Positions 31,882 to 44,818 of a DNA stretch of 64,000 nucleotides are shown here, piece by piece. Source of the DNA: Leptobrachium leishanense. Lineage: Eukaryota; Chordata; Amphibia; Anura; Megophryidae. Location of the stretch: NCBI GenBank assembly GCA_009667805.1, contig CM019070.1, positions 56,610,735-56,674,734 on the forward strand, given 5' to 3'. Below the pieces are notes generated by a model, which saw only the letters and a program-made list of their open reading frames with translations, had not been told where the DNA came from and did no database searches. The position numbers and the translations under genes are program-made. Every line of letters starts with the position of its first letter. Within the stretch, counting starts at the first letter, position 1.

Positions 31882-34800
31882 CTATTCCGTTACGTCAGCA
31901 TCAGGGGATTGATAGCTGCTGATCCAGGACTGATTCATTTTTATAAATGTCAGCCGTTCTACAGAGTCGGTGGACAGACGCACTCTTTTGTCTGTGACAA
32001 AACCTCCAGTGGCACTGAACGTCCTTTCAGAAAGCACGCTGGATGAAGGGCAACCTAGTAGCTGCATAGCATATTGGCTAAGTTCTGGCCAGTGATCCAA
32101 TCTCAACACCCAGTAAGCCAGTGGATCATCTGCTGGAAAGGTATCCAGGTCTGCCCTTGCCCCTAGGTAGTCCTGCACCATACGGTGAAGACGCTGGCAA
32201 TGGGTGCCTACATTTGACGTCCCTGGGCGTCGTGGACTAAAGAAATTTAAAAAGGCATCAGTCAAGCGGCCCCGGCCTTCACCGCTCTTCTTCTGATCAT
32301 CCGCAGCCTCAGAAGCACCTGTGTCATCACTTGGTAACCTACCAGTGCCTGGAAAGTTGTTACACAAGTGTCGCTTTAGAGCATACTCAAGTTGTTTCAT
32401 CCGGTCCTCCCTCTGTGCGGGCAGGATGAGCTCTGCAACTTTACCCTTGTATCGTGGATCAAGAAGGCTTGCCAACCTGTAATGATCCCTCCTTGATAGC
32501 ACGAATCCTAGGGTCCTTTAGCAGGCTTTGCAGTATAAGGGAGCCCATGCAGCGTAGGTTGGAGGTGACATTAGCTTCCGAGTCTTCCTGGTCAATGAGG
32601 ATGACCCCATCGTGCACTTCCTCCTCCCAGCCACGTACTAGTCCTTGGGTTTCTGGGCACACAAAACCCTCCCTTGAGGAATCCCAACCTTCAATGCCCC
32701 CACTACTTAAATATTTCTCCTCCTCCTCATCCTCCTCCTGTCTGAACTGAGGACCTGCCAGAATGCTGTCTGCGTAAAGACTGGGGCCTTGCGAGCTAGG
32801 GAAGGCCTACTCTTCCCCCTGCTGCTCTGCCACTAGTGCCACATCTATAATTCCCCGCAGAGTACGCTCCAGCAGGAACACTAAAGGAATTGTGTCACTG
32901 ATGCATGCACTGTCCCTGCTCACCATCCTTGTTGCCTCCTCAAATGTTGACAGTACAGTGCATGCATCCTTGATCATCAGCCACTGCGGGGGGGAAAAAA
33001 CCAAGTTGACCTGAACCTGTCCTTGTGCCATACTCACACAGGTAGTCATTGATGGCCCTCTGCTGCTTGTGCAGATGCTGCAGCATTGCTAATGTCGAGT
33101 TCCACCTGGTGGGCCTGTCACAGATCAGACGGTTTGTGGGAAGGTGGAATTCTCTTAGAATTTCTGCCAGGCGAACACTTGCTGGGAATGACCGTCTGAA
33201 GTGGCTGCAGACTTTTCTGGCCTGACTGAGAAGCTCTGCCAGCCCTGGGTACCTGCTTAGGAAATGCTGTACCACCAGCTTTAGGACGTGTGCTAGGCAT
33301 GGTACATGCGTCAACTTACCGTGGTGTAGGGCAGAGAGAAGGTTGATGCCATTATCACAGATGACCATTCCCAGCTCAAGCTGGCGTGGTGTTAACCATC
33401 TCTGCACCTGCCCCTGCAGTGTTGACAGAATTTCTGGCCCGGTGTGGCTCCTGTCCCCTAAACAAACCAGCTCAAGCACAGTATGGCATCTTTTTGCTTA
33501 AGCCATTGCGTAGCCCCTGCCACGCGTCGGTTTAACTGCCACTTCGCCAGAGACAGAGAAGGAGGAGGAAGAGGTGGTGGAGCAGATACACCTCATACAA
33601 GCAGCTTTCTGGAGGCGTAGTGGATGAACAAGCTCCAGCACAGAGCCCCGTCTTGGATCCTTCCCAGCTGCAATCAGAGTTACCCAGTGTGCCATGAAGG
33701 AAATGTAACGCCCTGTCCATGCTTGCTGGACCACATGTCTAAAGTCATGTGCACCTTGCTGCTGACTGCCTTTCCCAATGACTCCATAACATTGTCTTCC
33801 ACGTGCTGGTATAGTGCTGGAATGGCCTTCTGTGAAAAGAAATGGAGTTTTTGAACCTGCCACTGTGGTACAGCACATTCAGCAAATTCACGGAAGGAAG
33901 CAGAATCCACCAGCTGGAAAGGCAGCAACTGTAATGCGAGTAATTTTGCTAAGTTGGCATTTAGACGCTGTGCTTGGGGATGGTTGGGACTATATGTTTT
34001 CTTACGCTGCAGCAACTGGGGCAACGTAATCTGACTGCGTAAATCTTCAGCTGATGGGATGCTGTCACATTCTGAGGAAGGACCTGGTACACCCATTACT
34101 GTAGCATCATCCTTGTCAGTGGAGGTTGTAGGCAATGACATGGCAGGACATATAGTGGGGGTAGAGACAGATGATGAGGAGGAGGACCTATGCAAAGTGT
34201 TGTGCCAATGGGATGTGTGGCAGGTGGTCATATGTTGCCTCAAGCACGTGGTACCCAAGCGTGGGATGTCTTTCCCACGCTTGATCCTCATCTGACATAG
34301 ATTACAATTAGCAATGGTGCGGTCTGCTGCACATTTATTAAAGAATTCTCAGACAGCAGACTTCCTGTACATGTGCTTTGAGACAACAGCTCTCTGCACC
34401 TGAGCAGCTGTGACTTCTGATGCCTTGGACTGGCTACGGTAGCTCATAGAGGACGTTCTGCGTCGTTTTTGTTGTGCCTCCTCCTCCTCCCTTGACTCCT
34501 CTGTTCAATCAGGCACCCAAGTGGAGTCAGTGACCTCATCATAGTCATCACCCCCTATCTCCTCATCACTGGAGTCAACTTGGCAGTATGCTGCAGCTGC
34601 TGGGGCAACATGAGTGCCAGTTATTTGTGTGTCACTGGCACCCCCTTCCTCTAGGTTGATTATACTCCCTTCCTCAACCTCAGAGTTTGAATCAGAGCAC
34701 TGTAGTTGCTGCGCATCCTCAAGCAGCATGTCACTGTCATTGTAGTCAAGCAATTAAGCTGACTCCTCCGTGTGTGATACTGAGGCTACGGCAGGAGTAG

Positions 34801-35110
34801 CTGTGGACATGGAGGTTGCATTAGATGCTTTGGCAGCTGAGGTGGACTGTAAACCACTCCAAGCCTGGCTGGGAGAGGACTCTGAGGATGAGGATGGCCT
34901 GGTTAGCCAATCCACCAAATCCTCTGTTTGTTGCTGCTGCATAAGACAGCCAGCACCAGCTAGAAAGGACAATCGTGCCCCTGCAGAGGATGCACCACGT
35001 CCACGATGACCACAGGCACAGCCTCCCGACACAGTGGCTGCTTGCCCTCTTATCTGTGTCTGGGAGCTTCTGCCTGTCCTTTTTGGTCTTTCTGACAAGG
35101 TGAGTAATAT
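31882..35110 (-). pseudogene. hAT transposase with BED zinc finger, inactivated
   Basis: The frame can be followed from about 35110 to 33680 in one register. An acidic N-terminal region (SDSNSEVEEGS, SSDEEIGGDDYDE) leads to a BED finger (EFFNKC, then CNLCQ and LRQHMTTCH). In-frame stops lie near 34754 and 34505 and at 34349-34351, where TGA replaces the invariant tryptophan codon of the finger. Near 33.71 kb the register shifts. The catalytic region continues with ICDNGINLLSAL (second Asp), PCLAHVLKLVVQ and RPTRWNSTLAML. The C-terminal dimerisation domain follows, with SSVLSERTFSATGG, whose Glu is the third catalytic residue. These changes make it non-functional. Confidence 0.85.
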
Positions 35111-35159
35111 ATAGATTAAAGGTATGCAGAACTCTGATTCAACTGTGTTATCTAGATTA

Positions 35160-35580
35160 AAGATTTCCAGAACTCTGGTATAACTCAGTGAGACACCCTG
35201 ATAGCTGGCAGCCAGTGACAAGACACGGATTAAAATTCCCAGAAACCACCTATAAATCAGTGAGACCCCCTGATGGGTGGCAGTGACAAAACACAGGTTA
35301 TAATTCCCAGATATCTGATACAAGTCTGTGAGACCCCCTGATGGGTGGCAGTGACAAGACACATATTACAATTCCCAGGAACCTCCTATAAACCAGTGAG
35401 ACCCCCTGATGGGTGGCAGTGACAAGACACAGATTACAATTCCCAGATATCTTGTAGAAGTGAGACCCCCCCCCCAATAGCTACTGGCAGTGAGAACACA
35501 CAGATTACAACAATTCCCAGATATCTTGTAGAAGTGAGACCCCCACAATAGCTGGTGGCAGTGAGAACAAACATTAACAG
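35160..35580 (-). repeat. Tandem repeat of 64-74 bases in the hAT leader
   Basis: TGAGACCCCCTGATGGG or a variant recurs at 35261, 35329, 35397, 35461 and 35535. It lies between the promoter and the transposase frame, so it would form a transcribed leader. TCCCAGATATCT recurs within units. Confidence 0.8.
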
Positions 35581-35600
35581 AACAATCTCCTCTCAAAAAA

Positions 35601-35690
35601 CACGTGCTGGGGGCTGTGTGAAGCCTTATATAGTGTGCTGCGGGACTCAGCTCTGTGAGCCCATGATTGGGCAAAATTTGCCCAATCAGG
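35601..35690 (-). promoter_or_regulatory. Probable transposase promoter: CCAAT palindrome, TATA box, E-box
   Basis: On the - strand CTATATAAGG lies at 35633-35624. CCAAT boxes in both orientations form the palindrome at 35666-35686 about 35-55 bases upstream. CACGTG (35601-35606) is just downstream. The order and spacing fit an RNA polymerase II promoter facing the transposase. Function is inferred. Confidence 0.55.
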
Positions 35691-36555
35691 ACTCTGATCC
35701 GTGATTGGCATAGTCTTGCACCTGTCTTGCACCTGACCTGTGATCAGGTGCAAGGCTGTAGCCAATTACAAGCTTCAGGCCAGTGGAAAAGTGCATTGTG
35801 GTCCATTGTGGGCGAACTCGAACCGAACACGCGGAAATATTCGGAGTTCGCGAACAGCTGAACGGCTGATGTTCGATGTGAACTCCGAACAGATCGAACC
35901 GAACAGCTCATCCCTAGTCCTCAACCCTGGTCCTCAGGACCCTCTAACAGGTCAGGTTTTAAGGATTTCCTTGGGGAAATGTAGACTGAATCCTGCAATC
36001 ACTGAACAGCAGATTATATCCTCTGTGCTGTGCTTCAGATATCTGCAAACCTGGCCTGTTAGTCCGAAGGACCAGGGTTGGAACCACTGTGTTACAGAAT
36101 ACAAAAAGCCATTAAAATAATGGGAATCAAGAATTTTCCCAAAAAAAAATATACAGGAAAATGCCAAACAAAATTCTAAAATAAATGGGCTTTTGCTAAA
36201 ACTGAAAAGAATAAGTTGAATTAAAAAAAGATAATTTTTTTTTTTTAATTTTTACAATAAATCCTATGAGTTTTGTATGTTTAAACCTGTCTAAATGAAC
36301 CACCGAAAATCAGGGCATTTCACTGACCTTCGGTGCAGTTTGTCGTTCTCTGAATAGATTAACCATTACTTCTCTACAGAACATTTTCACTGCTGCCAAA
36401 GATCGCTGAACTGCACTGTATTTCACTAGCAAGTCGCCAGTATTTTGCATACTGACAGCTTTCTGGATAGCCGAACTGCCACGAAATTGCACAGTACGGT
36501 GAAATTCACTGTTCGGTGCAATCCGGTGGCAAATTCGGCGCTTATTGAATAACCC

Positions 36556-37590
36556 CTTTTAATTTGTGAGGATTATAATGCTTCTTTTATGTATTAGTTG
36601 TTTACAGCCCCATATCATAAATATGTGGACAGTAGAAAAGAACATGTTTGGGGTAGTTATGCCCAAAATGACTATTCTTAATATAAAAATAAATACTTTG
36701 TGTAACAGAGAAAAATGTCAGAACAACAAATATCTATTTTTTTTTACGAGCAAGATGTGTATTTTTTCAAAAGAAACTATAACGTTACCCTTAGTGGTAA
36801 AATAACCCTTTAAATTCAAATACCATGCTGATCCATGTCATATAACGTCTCTGTCATCAATATCCCGAGGTTAGAAGGTGCTCAAAACCTACTTCTACTC
36901 CTATAACTCTGAAACTACATGACATCTTAACCTTTATAAAAACTGCTTGCAGTCAGCATTTAAAAAACACCCAAATCTTATTTGACCTTTACAGTTTGGT
37001 ACAGATTTAGCAAAAGAAGGGAAAGAAATGACGTTTCAACAAATTGTTTTTCAGCTATGGCCTTTTTAAAATGTTCATGAACTGTACTTTGCCTCTACCA
37101 CATTGTTTGAAACCTATTATTAATCATGAAAGATAAACACCTGAGACATTTGTGATCAGTTGATTTTTTTTTCCATTTTTTTTATTTTTTTTATTTTTTT
37201 TATTATATATTTTGCCCCCATGCTGGTGACATTTAAAACTGTCATCTTATTGAAATGTAATTTTTTTTTATTATAATATGCATGATTTGTAGTTTTAAAA
37301 AAAATAGTACTTTAAAATATTGAGTGAACTAATCCTGCACTGGTGTTTGCAAGACCAATGTCAGGCACTGTTTTCTGTCAGATCCTACAACTGTGTAAGA
37401 ACAGTCCACAAAGCAAAGTTTTATTAATTAAAATATTTATTCACTTCATAAAAATATTAGTTCATAGAATAGCTAAAACGTATATTGCATGTTCTAGTGG
37501 TTAGAGAGCTAGTTAATTGAAGTCCAATAACTCGTGCTCATATCAATGTAGGTTTGTAAGCATAAAATTATATCATTGCAGGTGTGTCAA
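36556..37590. other. Unique AT-rich sequence, no gene seen
   Basis: Long T runs (about 37165-37205) and scattered poly-A. No exon or element was recognised. Confidence 0.5.
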
Positions 37591-37611
37591 AAACAATTAT
37601 ATATATTTACT

Positions 37612-37612
37612 A

Positions 37613-37654
<42 letters not shown>
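37612..37654. repeat. (AT)n microsatellite
   Basis: About 20 uninterrupted AT units directly abut the Tc1 element, whose TA target lies in the tract. Confidence 0.95.
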
Positions 37655-39265
<1,611 letters not shown>

Positions 39266-39521
39266 TATCTAGCTGGACAATGAACTAGAAGGGCAACCTG
39301 TTTGGCCCTTTAAACCAAATGAGTAATGATTTGCACATATAAAAGAAGAATAAAATTCCTATTTACCATCATTTTACCTTCCCGACAATACATCTGGGTT
39401 ATTGCTGCTATAAGGGTAAAAACTAACCACAAACCCACTTATGTACAACACCTCTCCTCAAATTATAAGTGCAGAATCATTTGTGAGTACAAACATCCTA
39501 GGAAGGAAGTAATTCCATATT

Positions 39522-39584
39522 AAAGGGACACTCTGTAGAGTGCGGCCGGTTAATCTCATGTGAGTGGTCACACTGCTATAAGAT
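39522..39584. mobile_element. Kolobok-T2-like left end
   Basis: ATTAAAGGGACACTCTG resembles the TTAAAGGRR ends of T2-type elements known from frogs. A possible partner end, ACAGTGTGACTCTAAGG, lies at about 41010, which would enclose the hAT element between; this pairing is weak. Confidence 0.4.
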
Positions 39585-39692
39585 CAGTGCTGTATCTTGG
39601 CCTAGGCCTAGCGCGACAGTTTCCAGTGAGGCGGCAAAAACAGCAGCTACTGTGTGTCAGTCTGGCCGGGGAGCCCAGGCAGTGGTGGATTG

Positions 39693-39772
39693 GTAACCCT
39701 TTAAGGACCTAGGCTCTTTAAAGTCAATGCATTTATGACGGAACAGTTCTGTCATTCGTCCTTAAGGGTTAA
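39693..39772. mobile_element. 80-bp TTAA MITE
   Basis: GTAACCCTTTAAGGACC at the left and GTCCTTAAGGGTTAA at the right form a palindromic miniature element, with ATGACGGAACAG and CTGTCAT inside. TTAA is intact only on the right. Confidence 0.65.
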
Positions 39773-40019
39773 TAGGCAGCAGAGGTCTTGTTATCTTTTG
39801 TCTGGCTATCCATCATGAGTCTGACACTTCCTGGTGTCCCATTGCAGGGTCTGGTCATCTTATTAACCCATTCAGTTAAATGGAGAGAGTTTTTCATTCT
39901 TACTAAAAACTTTTTGTTAAATCTCCATTAATGAAAAAACTTCATTAAAAAAAGGTTTATAAAATAAGGGGGAGAGGGCTATTAAACTAGTTCTTAATTA
40001 ATACTCCTCCTTATAACAG

Positions 40020-40170
40020 TTACAGTTACAAGCATTTACAAAGCGCCAACAAATTCCTTAGCGTTGTACAATGGTAGAGACAGAATAACAAATATACATA
40101 CATGTTACAGAACCAGGACAGAAGGAGTGAGGACCCTGCTCAAGATCTTACAATCTAAGAGGAGAGGGGT
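40020..40170 (-). repeat. Interspersed repeat fragment
   Basis: The reverse strand contains AGATTGTAAGATCTTGAGCA, GGGTCCTCACTCC and TTGGCGCTTTGTAAATGC. This combination is common at the 3' end of fish and amphibian interspersed repeats. The parent class is uncertain. Confidence 0.5.
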
Positions 40171-40204
40171 GACACACTAGATGAGGTAACATAACACAAG
40201 AGAA

Positions 40205-40380
40205 ATCTATATGAGGATCCCAGACTCTCTGTATTGTGTAACACAGACATAAGTAAATCCCAGACTCCTTGTATTGTGTCCTCTGTGTGTATAATATGTA
40301 ATGCAGACATATTGGTAAATCCCAGACTCCCTGTATTGTGTCCTCTCTGTGTATTATTATGTATAATACAGAAGTCATCT
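40205..40380. repeat. About 62-bp tandem repeat, three copies
   Basis: AATCCCAGACTCCYTGTATTG recurs at about 40206, 40256 and 40318, each followed by GTGT and a TAATGCAGACAT-like segment. Copies vary in length. Confidence 0.7.
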
Positions 40381-40629
40381 GTAAATTTGGAGGGGACCCA
40401 AAAGTTTCCTAAACTAGTTGGCAGGCCTCTCCATGCAGCCTGTACTGCACTAAGTGGATGATGGCCAATGCATTATAGCAACAGCCATCTTTAAAACAGA
40501 AAGTGTATGGCTGTTTAAACAGGAGGTGCGGCTTTGAAAGGAAGGAGTGTGTCCAATTTAATTTAGGGGGTGCACGAGTTTAGTCAGGCCTAGGGCAGCA
40601 CAAAACCTAAATACACCACTGTATAAGCT

Positions 40630-41173
40630 CTCTCTCCCTCGACTGATGGGGCTCGAGGGGCTAATTCACCATCCACAGGCAAAGTCCTGACCAGAATCTC
40701 CATTCAAGGATCCCTCAATTCAGGTTCCAAGGCTTGGAGACCTTTGGGAACTAGCTTTATCCAATGTTATGAAAGCCTTGCTACATTGAGAGCAACTGGA
40801 TTGGCTGAAGCGGACAGCACCCCTGTGGTCACATGACTTGCTGAGCTGGAAAGTGTTCTATCCTGCTAGCATCAGAGGTAGACCAGCAATAGGTTTAGAT
40901 GGGTTTTTAAAGAAAGGTAAAGGGTTAAAACAGGAGGGAGGTGTGCAGAGAGGGTTAGGGGTTACTGTTTCTCATCTCAGTTTTTGACACCCTCCCCTGT
41001 TTTAACCCTACAGTGTGACTCTAAGGATAAAAGAAGGGAGGTTTAGATACTTTCCTGCATTTAACAGAATTATTAAAATGATGTGGTGTAAAATGTGCAT
41101 CCTATTCATAGGCGTGCATAGGGGGTGTGCCTGGCGTGCCCCTAATATTGGGTGAACAGGTCCTATATTGATA
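40630..41173. other. Unrecognised sequence, no gene seen
   Basis: No exon-like frames. CATAGGCGTGCATAGGGG at about 41108 resembles an interspersed repeat start, but no partner end was found. Confidence 0.4.
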
Positions 41174-41181
41174 TTTTAGTT

Positions 41182-41363
41182 CAGTGCTTCCCAACCGCGG
41201 TCCACAGGACCCACTACAGGCCAGGCTCTACAGATCACCTTGGAGAAACACAGACTGAATCCTGCAATCACTGAGCAGCAAATCATATCACCTGTGCTGT
41301 GCTTCAGATATCCTGCAAACCTGGCCTGTATCGGGTCCTGAGGACTGGAGTTGAAAAACCCTG
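41182..41363. mobile_element. Small hAT MITE (CAGTGGTCC family), complete copy
   Basis: It begins CAGTGCTTCCCAACCGCGG and ends GAGTTGAAAAACCCTG. TTTTAGTT (41174-41181) and TTTTAGAT (41364-41371) agree at seven of eight. The interior, CAGACTGAATCCTGCAATCA, is shared with the copy at 31052-36089. Confidence 0.75.
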
Positions 41364-41371
41364 TTTTAGAT

Positions 41372-41945
41372 GTCCCTTATCTGGTTCATGATGAAGACCA
41401 TAAGAACTGACTATCTCTTATTACAGGCATTATTTATAATGAAAATGTGTATTTTGTGCAAAATCTTCTAAACATAAGTCTTCAATCAATAAATGTTCCA
41501 TGAATGCACACCCTAATGTAACGTGTCGCGCACGAGAATGATCCCATTGCTATATAATCCAGATATCACACAGTTTATAAAGCAACAAATCTGCCAACCA
41601 AAGGGAAAAAATAATAGCTCCGTGGCCTTAAAATGCCCTTTTGTAGGCGAAACAAAGAAAGTCGCTACCCTGTCCCCCTGGTCGGGCTTCCATTGCCTGG
41701 GTTAGAATTTGGTTAACAAACCTGGCATTCTCAGCTGACGCACAATACACTGTCTGAGTCTGAAGCATGAGAGCCGCTGGTTTTAAATCTCCCCAATCGA
41801 AAGGGTTAAATACATTAGCGAGTAATGCCAGTTGAATATAAAAAAAAACATATATTTTGAGCATTGGCAAATTTTAATTATAAAAACCCATTTGCTTGAC
41901 ATTTAAGTATAATCTACTATTTAGACACCATATCCTTATTATCAG
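41372..41945 (+). other. Probable intron upstream of the second exon
   Basis: Unique sequence ending in CCATATCCTTATTATCAG, a fair acceptor with a moderate pyrimidine tract. Confidence 0.5.
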
Positions 41946-42172
41946 ATGTGGCCAAAGCATGTCTGAACTATTGGAGCAAAAATGAATTACCATGCAGCTG
42001 TGTAAATCTCTTCAAATATGAAACACTGACTACACTCCGTTCTCCGGCGAACTGTAATGCTCTGACAATGGCTTTAATTATTTCTGGAACGAACAATTGT
42101 GATCGCAAAGAGAAATTCTTAGAATTACTGGAGGACTTTCCTGAGATTGGGCAATTTTCGCAACAATATACC
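41946..42172 (+). CDS. Internal exon of an unrecognised protein
   Basis: The exon is 227 bases long. It opens with two bases (AT) completing a codon begun in the previous exon and ends in phase 0 before a consensus donor, GTAAGTAG. It encodes 75 residues, including KACLNYWSKNELPCSCVNLF, NCNALTMALIISGTNNCDRK and FLELLEDFPEIGQFSQQYT. No membrane segment; several cysteines and predicted helices, so a soluble domain is likely. I do not recognise the family. It could belong to the same gene as 8524-8726 because it is on the same strand, but direct joining would throw it out of frame and hit a stop within about 12 codons. An intervening exon or a separate gene is therefore needed. Confidence 0.7.
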
Positions 42173-42811
42173 GTAAGTAGAATGTTGGAATGCCTTATTG
42201 CTTTATAGTCACATGAAAGAAGTTTTGGGACCCTTCAGATAAACGATATCGTTGCGGTCTCTGAACGCGGAGAACAGCTGCAGCGGTTGTTGGGGGGAAA
42301 AATATTGGAAACAAAACAATAAACTTATTGTTCGTGTGAATTCATAAAACAGATTTATTTCTTGACAAATAAATGAGATTTTTAATATCAATTTCTTTTC
42401 TATAAACAAAATTGCTTAGGGAAAAAATTGTATGTGTGTTCGCGATGCGATATTTATAAAAATTTTGCCCACATGTGTTTATTCTGAGCGTTAATTACTT
42501 TTTGTTTGTCTGCTCTTGACGGACATGACGATAGGTAAACTATTAGTTTCAAGGGAAAATGGTGATAAAGCATAGTGTTAAACTCGGTAAATAGGGAGGT
42601 GGGGTTTTCTTTTGGCTAGAAGTTTATGTATTAATGTCTGCATACAGAAAAATGTTTCTCTGTGTATCAAAATAAAGAGATATGTATCTGTGTGTATGTA
42701 TAGTGTGTGTAAAGCACTAAGGGTCACACACCGTGGAATAGACTGGGACTAATGCTCTGGTGCAGCTTTGGCTCTTGGACTTGCCCAGTGCCAAGACGGG
42801 GCGTACATGTC
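42173..42811 (+). other. Probable intron after the second exon
   Basis: It begins GTAAGTAGAATG. The rest is unique, with no further exon or element. Confidence 0.5.
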
Positions 42812-42814
42812 TTA

Positions 42815-43241
42815 GGCTAGGGTCAAACGAACGCATTATTCGCAGTGACCGTCAAAACGTGCGTCCGAACGCATTGACGTATTTTTTCACGGAACGCGCG
42901 AAAACGGTCATACGATGCGCATTTTCGTGCGTGATTTGTTACAGATCCAAACCATGAAACTTTGGGCGTCTGGACGTTATGTTGGCCGGACATGAGCAGC
43001 GTCTGACGACTCCTAATCACGCACACACGCCGCTATGCCGATGCAGCGCACCCTGTACGTCAGTACTAACGGTTTTGCGTTCTCTAAAAAATGCGTTCGT
43101 TTGCCGCTTGCGTTGCACGGCTGAACTTTCGTGCGGCCGTACTTCGTATATTGGCCGTCATTTCCCGTCATTTGCTGCTACTGCAGGCGTGATTAAGCGC
43201 GCCTAAACGCATGTTAAAAATGCGTTAGTCTAACCCCAACC
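42815..43241. mobile_element. Harbinger-like non-autonomous element, copy 5
   Basis: Ends are GGCTAGGGTCAAACGAACGC and GTCTAACCCCAACC, with TTA at the left (42812-42814) and TTTA at the right. It is in inverse orientation to copy 1 and has more C-to-T type changes than the others, so it is probably older. Confidence 0.7.
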
Positions 43242-43609
43242 TTTATCAAAGTTTATTCAGCAAAATGTATTAAATCAATCACTTTGAGCATTGTGTGTGT
43301 GTGTGTGTGTGTATAAACCACCCTATTAAGCTAGTAGCACCATTCCCTAGTCACATGGTTTACAGGGTCTCCAAGGTAGCCTCTTTTTAACCTTGCCCTG
43401 CCAAGAGCACCAAGAGACCGTTTGTACCAGTAAGTGGTTTTATCTCAGGAGGGCAGATATTAGGTTTTATTAGATTGGGAGTGGGACACCCTAGGATGGA
43501 GTACACTGATGTTGTGGTGGACTTGAGCATCTCGTGATCAATATTTAAGAATAAATCACTGTTGTATATATTACCCCAGCTACGTGTTTTTAAAATCTCT
43601 CTAGTATAT
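43242..43609. other. Short unique stretch with a (TG)n tract
   Basis: About ten TG units lie at 43291-43311. Nothing else was recognised. Confidence 0.55.
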
Positions 43610-43728
43610 TTAACCCCTTACCGCCGAGCGGCATATACCCGGCAGGTGGGTCTAAATGCCAGCAAGGTGTACTAGTATGCCACGGCTCTCCGACGTTCCC
43701 CACACGTCCTCAGCAGTGAAAGGGTTAA
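43610..43728. mobile_element. 119-bp TTAA (piggyBac-like) MITE
   Basis: Ends TTAACCCCTTACCGCCGAG and CAGCAGTGAAAGGGTTAA with intact TTAA on both sides. It shares AAGGTGTACTAGTATGCC with the element at 10533-11026. Confidence 0.75.
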
Positions 43729-44818
43729 GAAAAATTGCCAGAGAGAATATAAATCATTGTGAAAAACATACAGTATGCAAAAATAAGTAGATTAGAGATT
43801 TGCTATGGCACAGAGCCTCCTTGCTACATTCACCAAATGCAACATGGAATTCTGGGCAGGACATGCAAATGATGTCAACAATTTTTTTTGTGTCTAATAT
43901 AATATTCTGCGATCATGTAGACACCCCACAGTGCAATGCGATGATAGAGCCTCGAGCATTAGCTAGGGGATGCAACAAGGCACCAGCCACTCCTGTATAG
44001 CCGTTTTGTGAATGTTAGCCCTCATCAGCAAGAGACATATATGTAACATACAGGTGCGTGTATAGAGGTTTGTGCATGTTTGTATAAATATATACCTATA
44101 TGCCTTCTGTTTATATTTTATTTGAAAGCAAACCCATAAAATGTTCTCACTTCTCACCCCCCTCCCCCAAATCTTGGGTCCACGGTGATCATCAGACACA
44201 TAAAGTCGCAATATAAGTTCACGTACTGAAAAAGCACAGGATATAAATGTCATATGATTTTTTAATCTGTAAGTAAAACTAATATTCAAACAAGAATGAG
44301 AATATGTGGAATTTCAGGAGGCAATCTTTATGTATTATTAATATGCAGTTTTCTTTCAAATCTAGGTGAGAAATGTCATTATTGGAAATACAGAATAGCT
44401 TTTCTTGAAGTCATATTAAAAATGGTACTTTTTTTTTTATTATTATTGCAAACACTACTGGTGTAGTTTTAAAATATATGTAATTTTTCATCTTAAAGAA
44501 TTGCACTGCAGTTCATAAATTCAGCATGAAATAGCCTGAACTTTATACCTACGTTTAATGAAGCTCTCATGGTATAAAACTAGCAATGTAATGGATGAGT
44601 TCCCTTGTTTAAAAATCAGCCATGCAGTGGTGCTGCTTTAAACAATTATAATTTTGTTTACAGCTTTGGATGAAACCCCTGGTTCCCATTTTGGTACATT
44701 ATTCTCAGCTCTCAGACCTTTCTCTTTGTACTTTTAGCAGTTTAAAGGGAAATAAAGATGGATGGCAAATTGTGCAAGCTCCGCCATCCCCTAGAAAGCA
44801 GGAGAGAAAAAATGAAAT
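43729..44818. other. Unique AT-rich sequence, no gene seen
   Basis: No exon or element ends recognised. Confidence 0.5.

Larger units (their letters stand above)
31065..35916 (-). mobile_element. hAT transposon, copy C, with decayed transposase
   Basis: It is 4852 bases long, starts TAGTGATGAGCC, ends GAACAGCTCATCCCTA and is flanked by a perfect 8-bp duplication, GTCCTCAA, at 31057-31064 and 35917-35924. It carries a complete but mutated transposase gene on the - strand, a promoter region and a repeated leader. Ends and subterminal CGAAC repeats match copies A, B and D, so this is the closest thing here to the autonomous parent of that family. Confidence 0.9.
31052..36089. mobile_element. 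Small hAT MITE (CAGTGGTCC family) split by hAT copy C
   Basis: It begins CAGTGGTCCTCAA, resumes after the inserted element with CCCTGGTCCTCAGGACC, and ends GGTTGGAACCACTG. TGTTAGAG (31044-31051) and TGTTACAG (36090-36097) agree at seven of eight bases, as expected for hAT. Without the insertion it is about 178 bases, like 41182-41363. Confidence 0.8.
30853..36555. mobile_element. Long GGGTTATTC element split by nested insertions
   Basis: GGGTTATTCAAAGAGTGCC at the left and GGCGCTTATTGAATAACCC at the right are inverse copies. The native sequence is 30853-31043 and 36098-36555. The centre is a small hAT MITE that itself contains a full hAT element. It is related to the complete copy at 58305-59204. 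Confidence 0.65.
39585..40621. mobile_element. hAT-type non-autonomous element with nested repeats
   Basis: Ends CAGTGCTGTATCTTGGCC and GGTTTTGTGCTGCC-type inverse (CCTAAATACACCACTG) are inverted. TATAAGAT (39577-39584) and TATAAGCT (40622-40629) agree at seven of eight bases. It contains a TTAA MITE, an interspersed repeat and a tandem repeat, listed separately. Confidence 0.7.
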
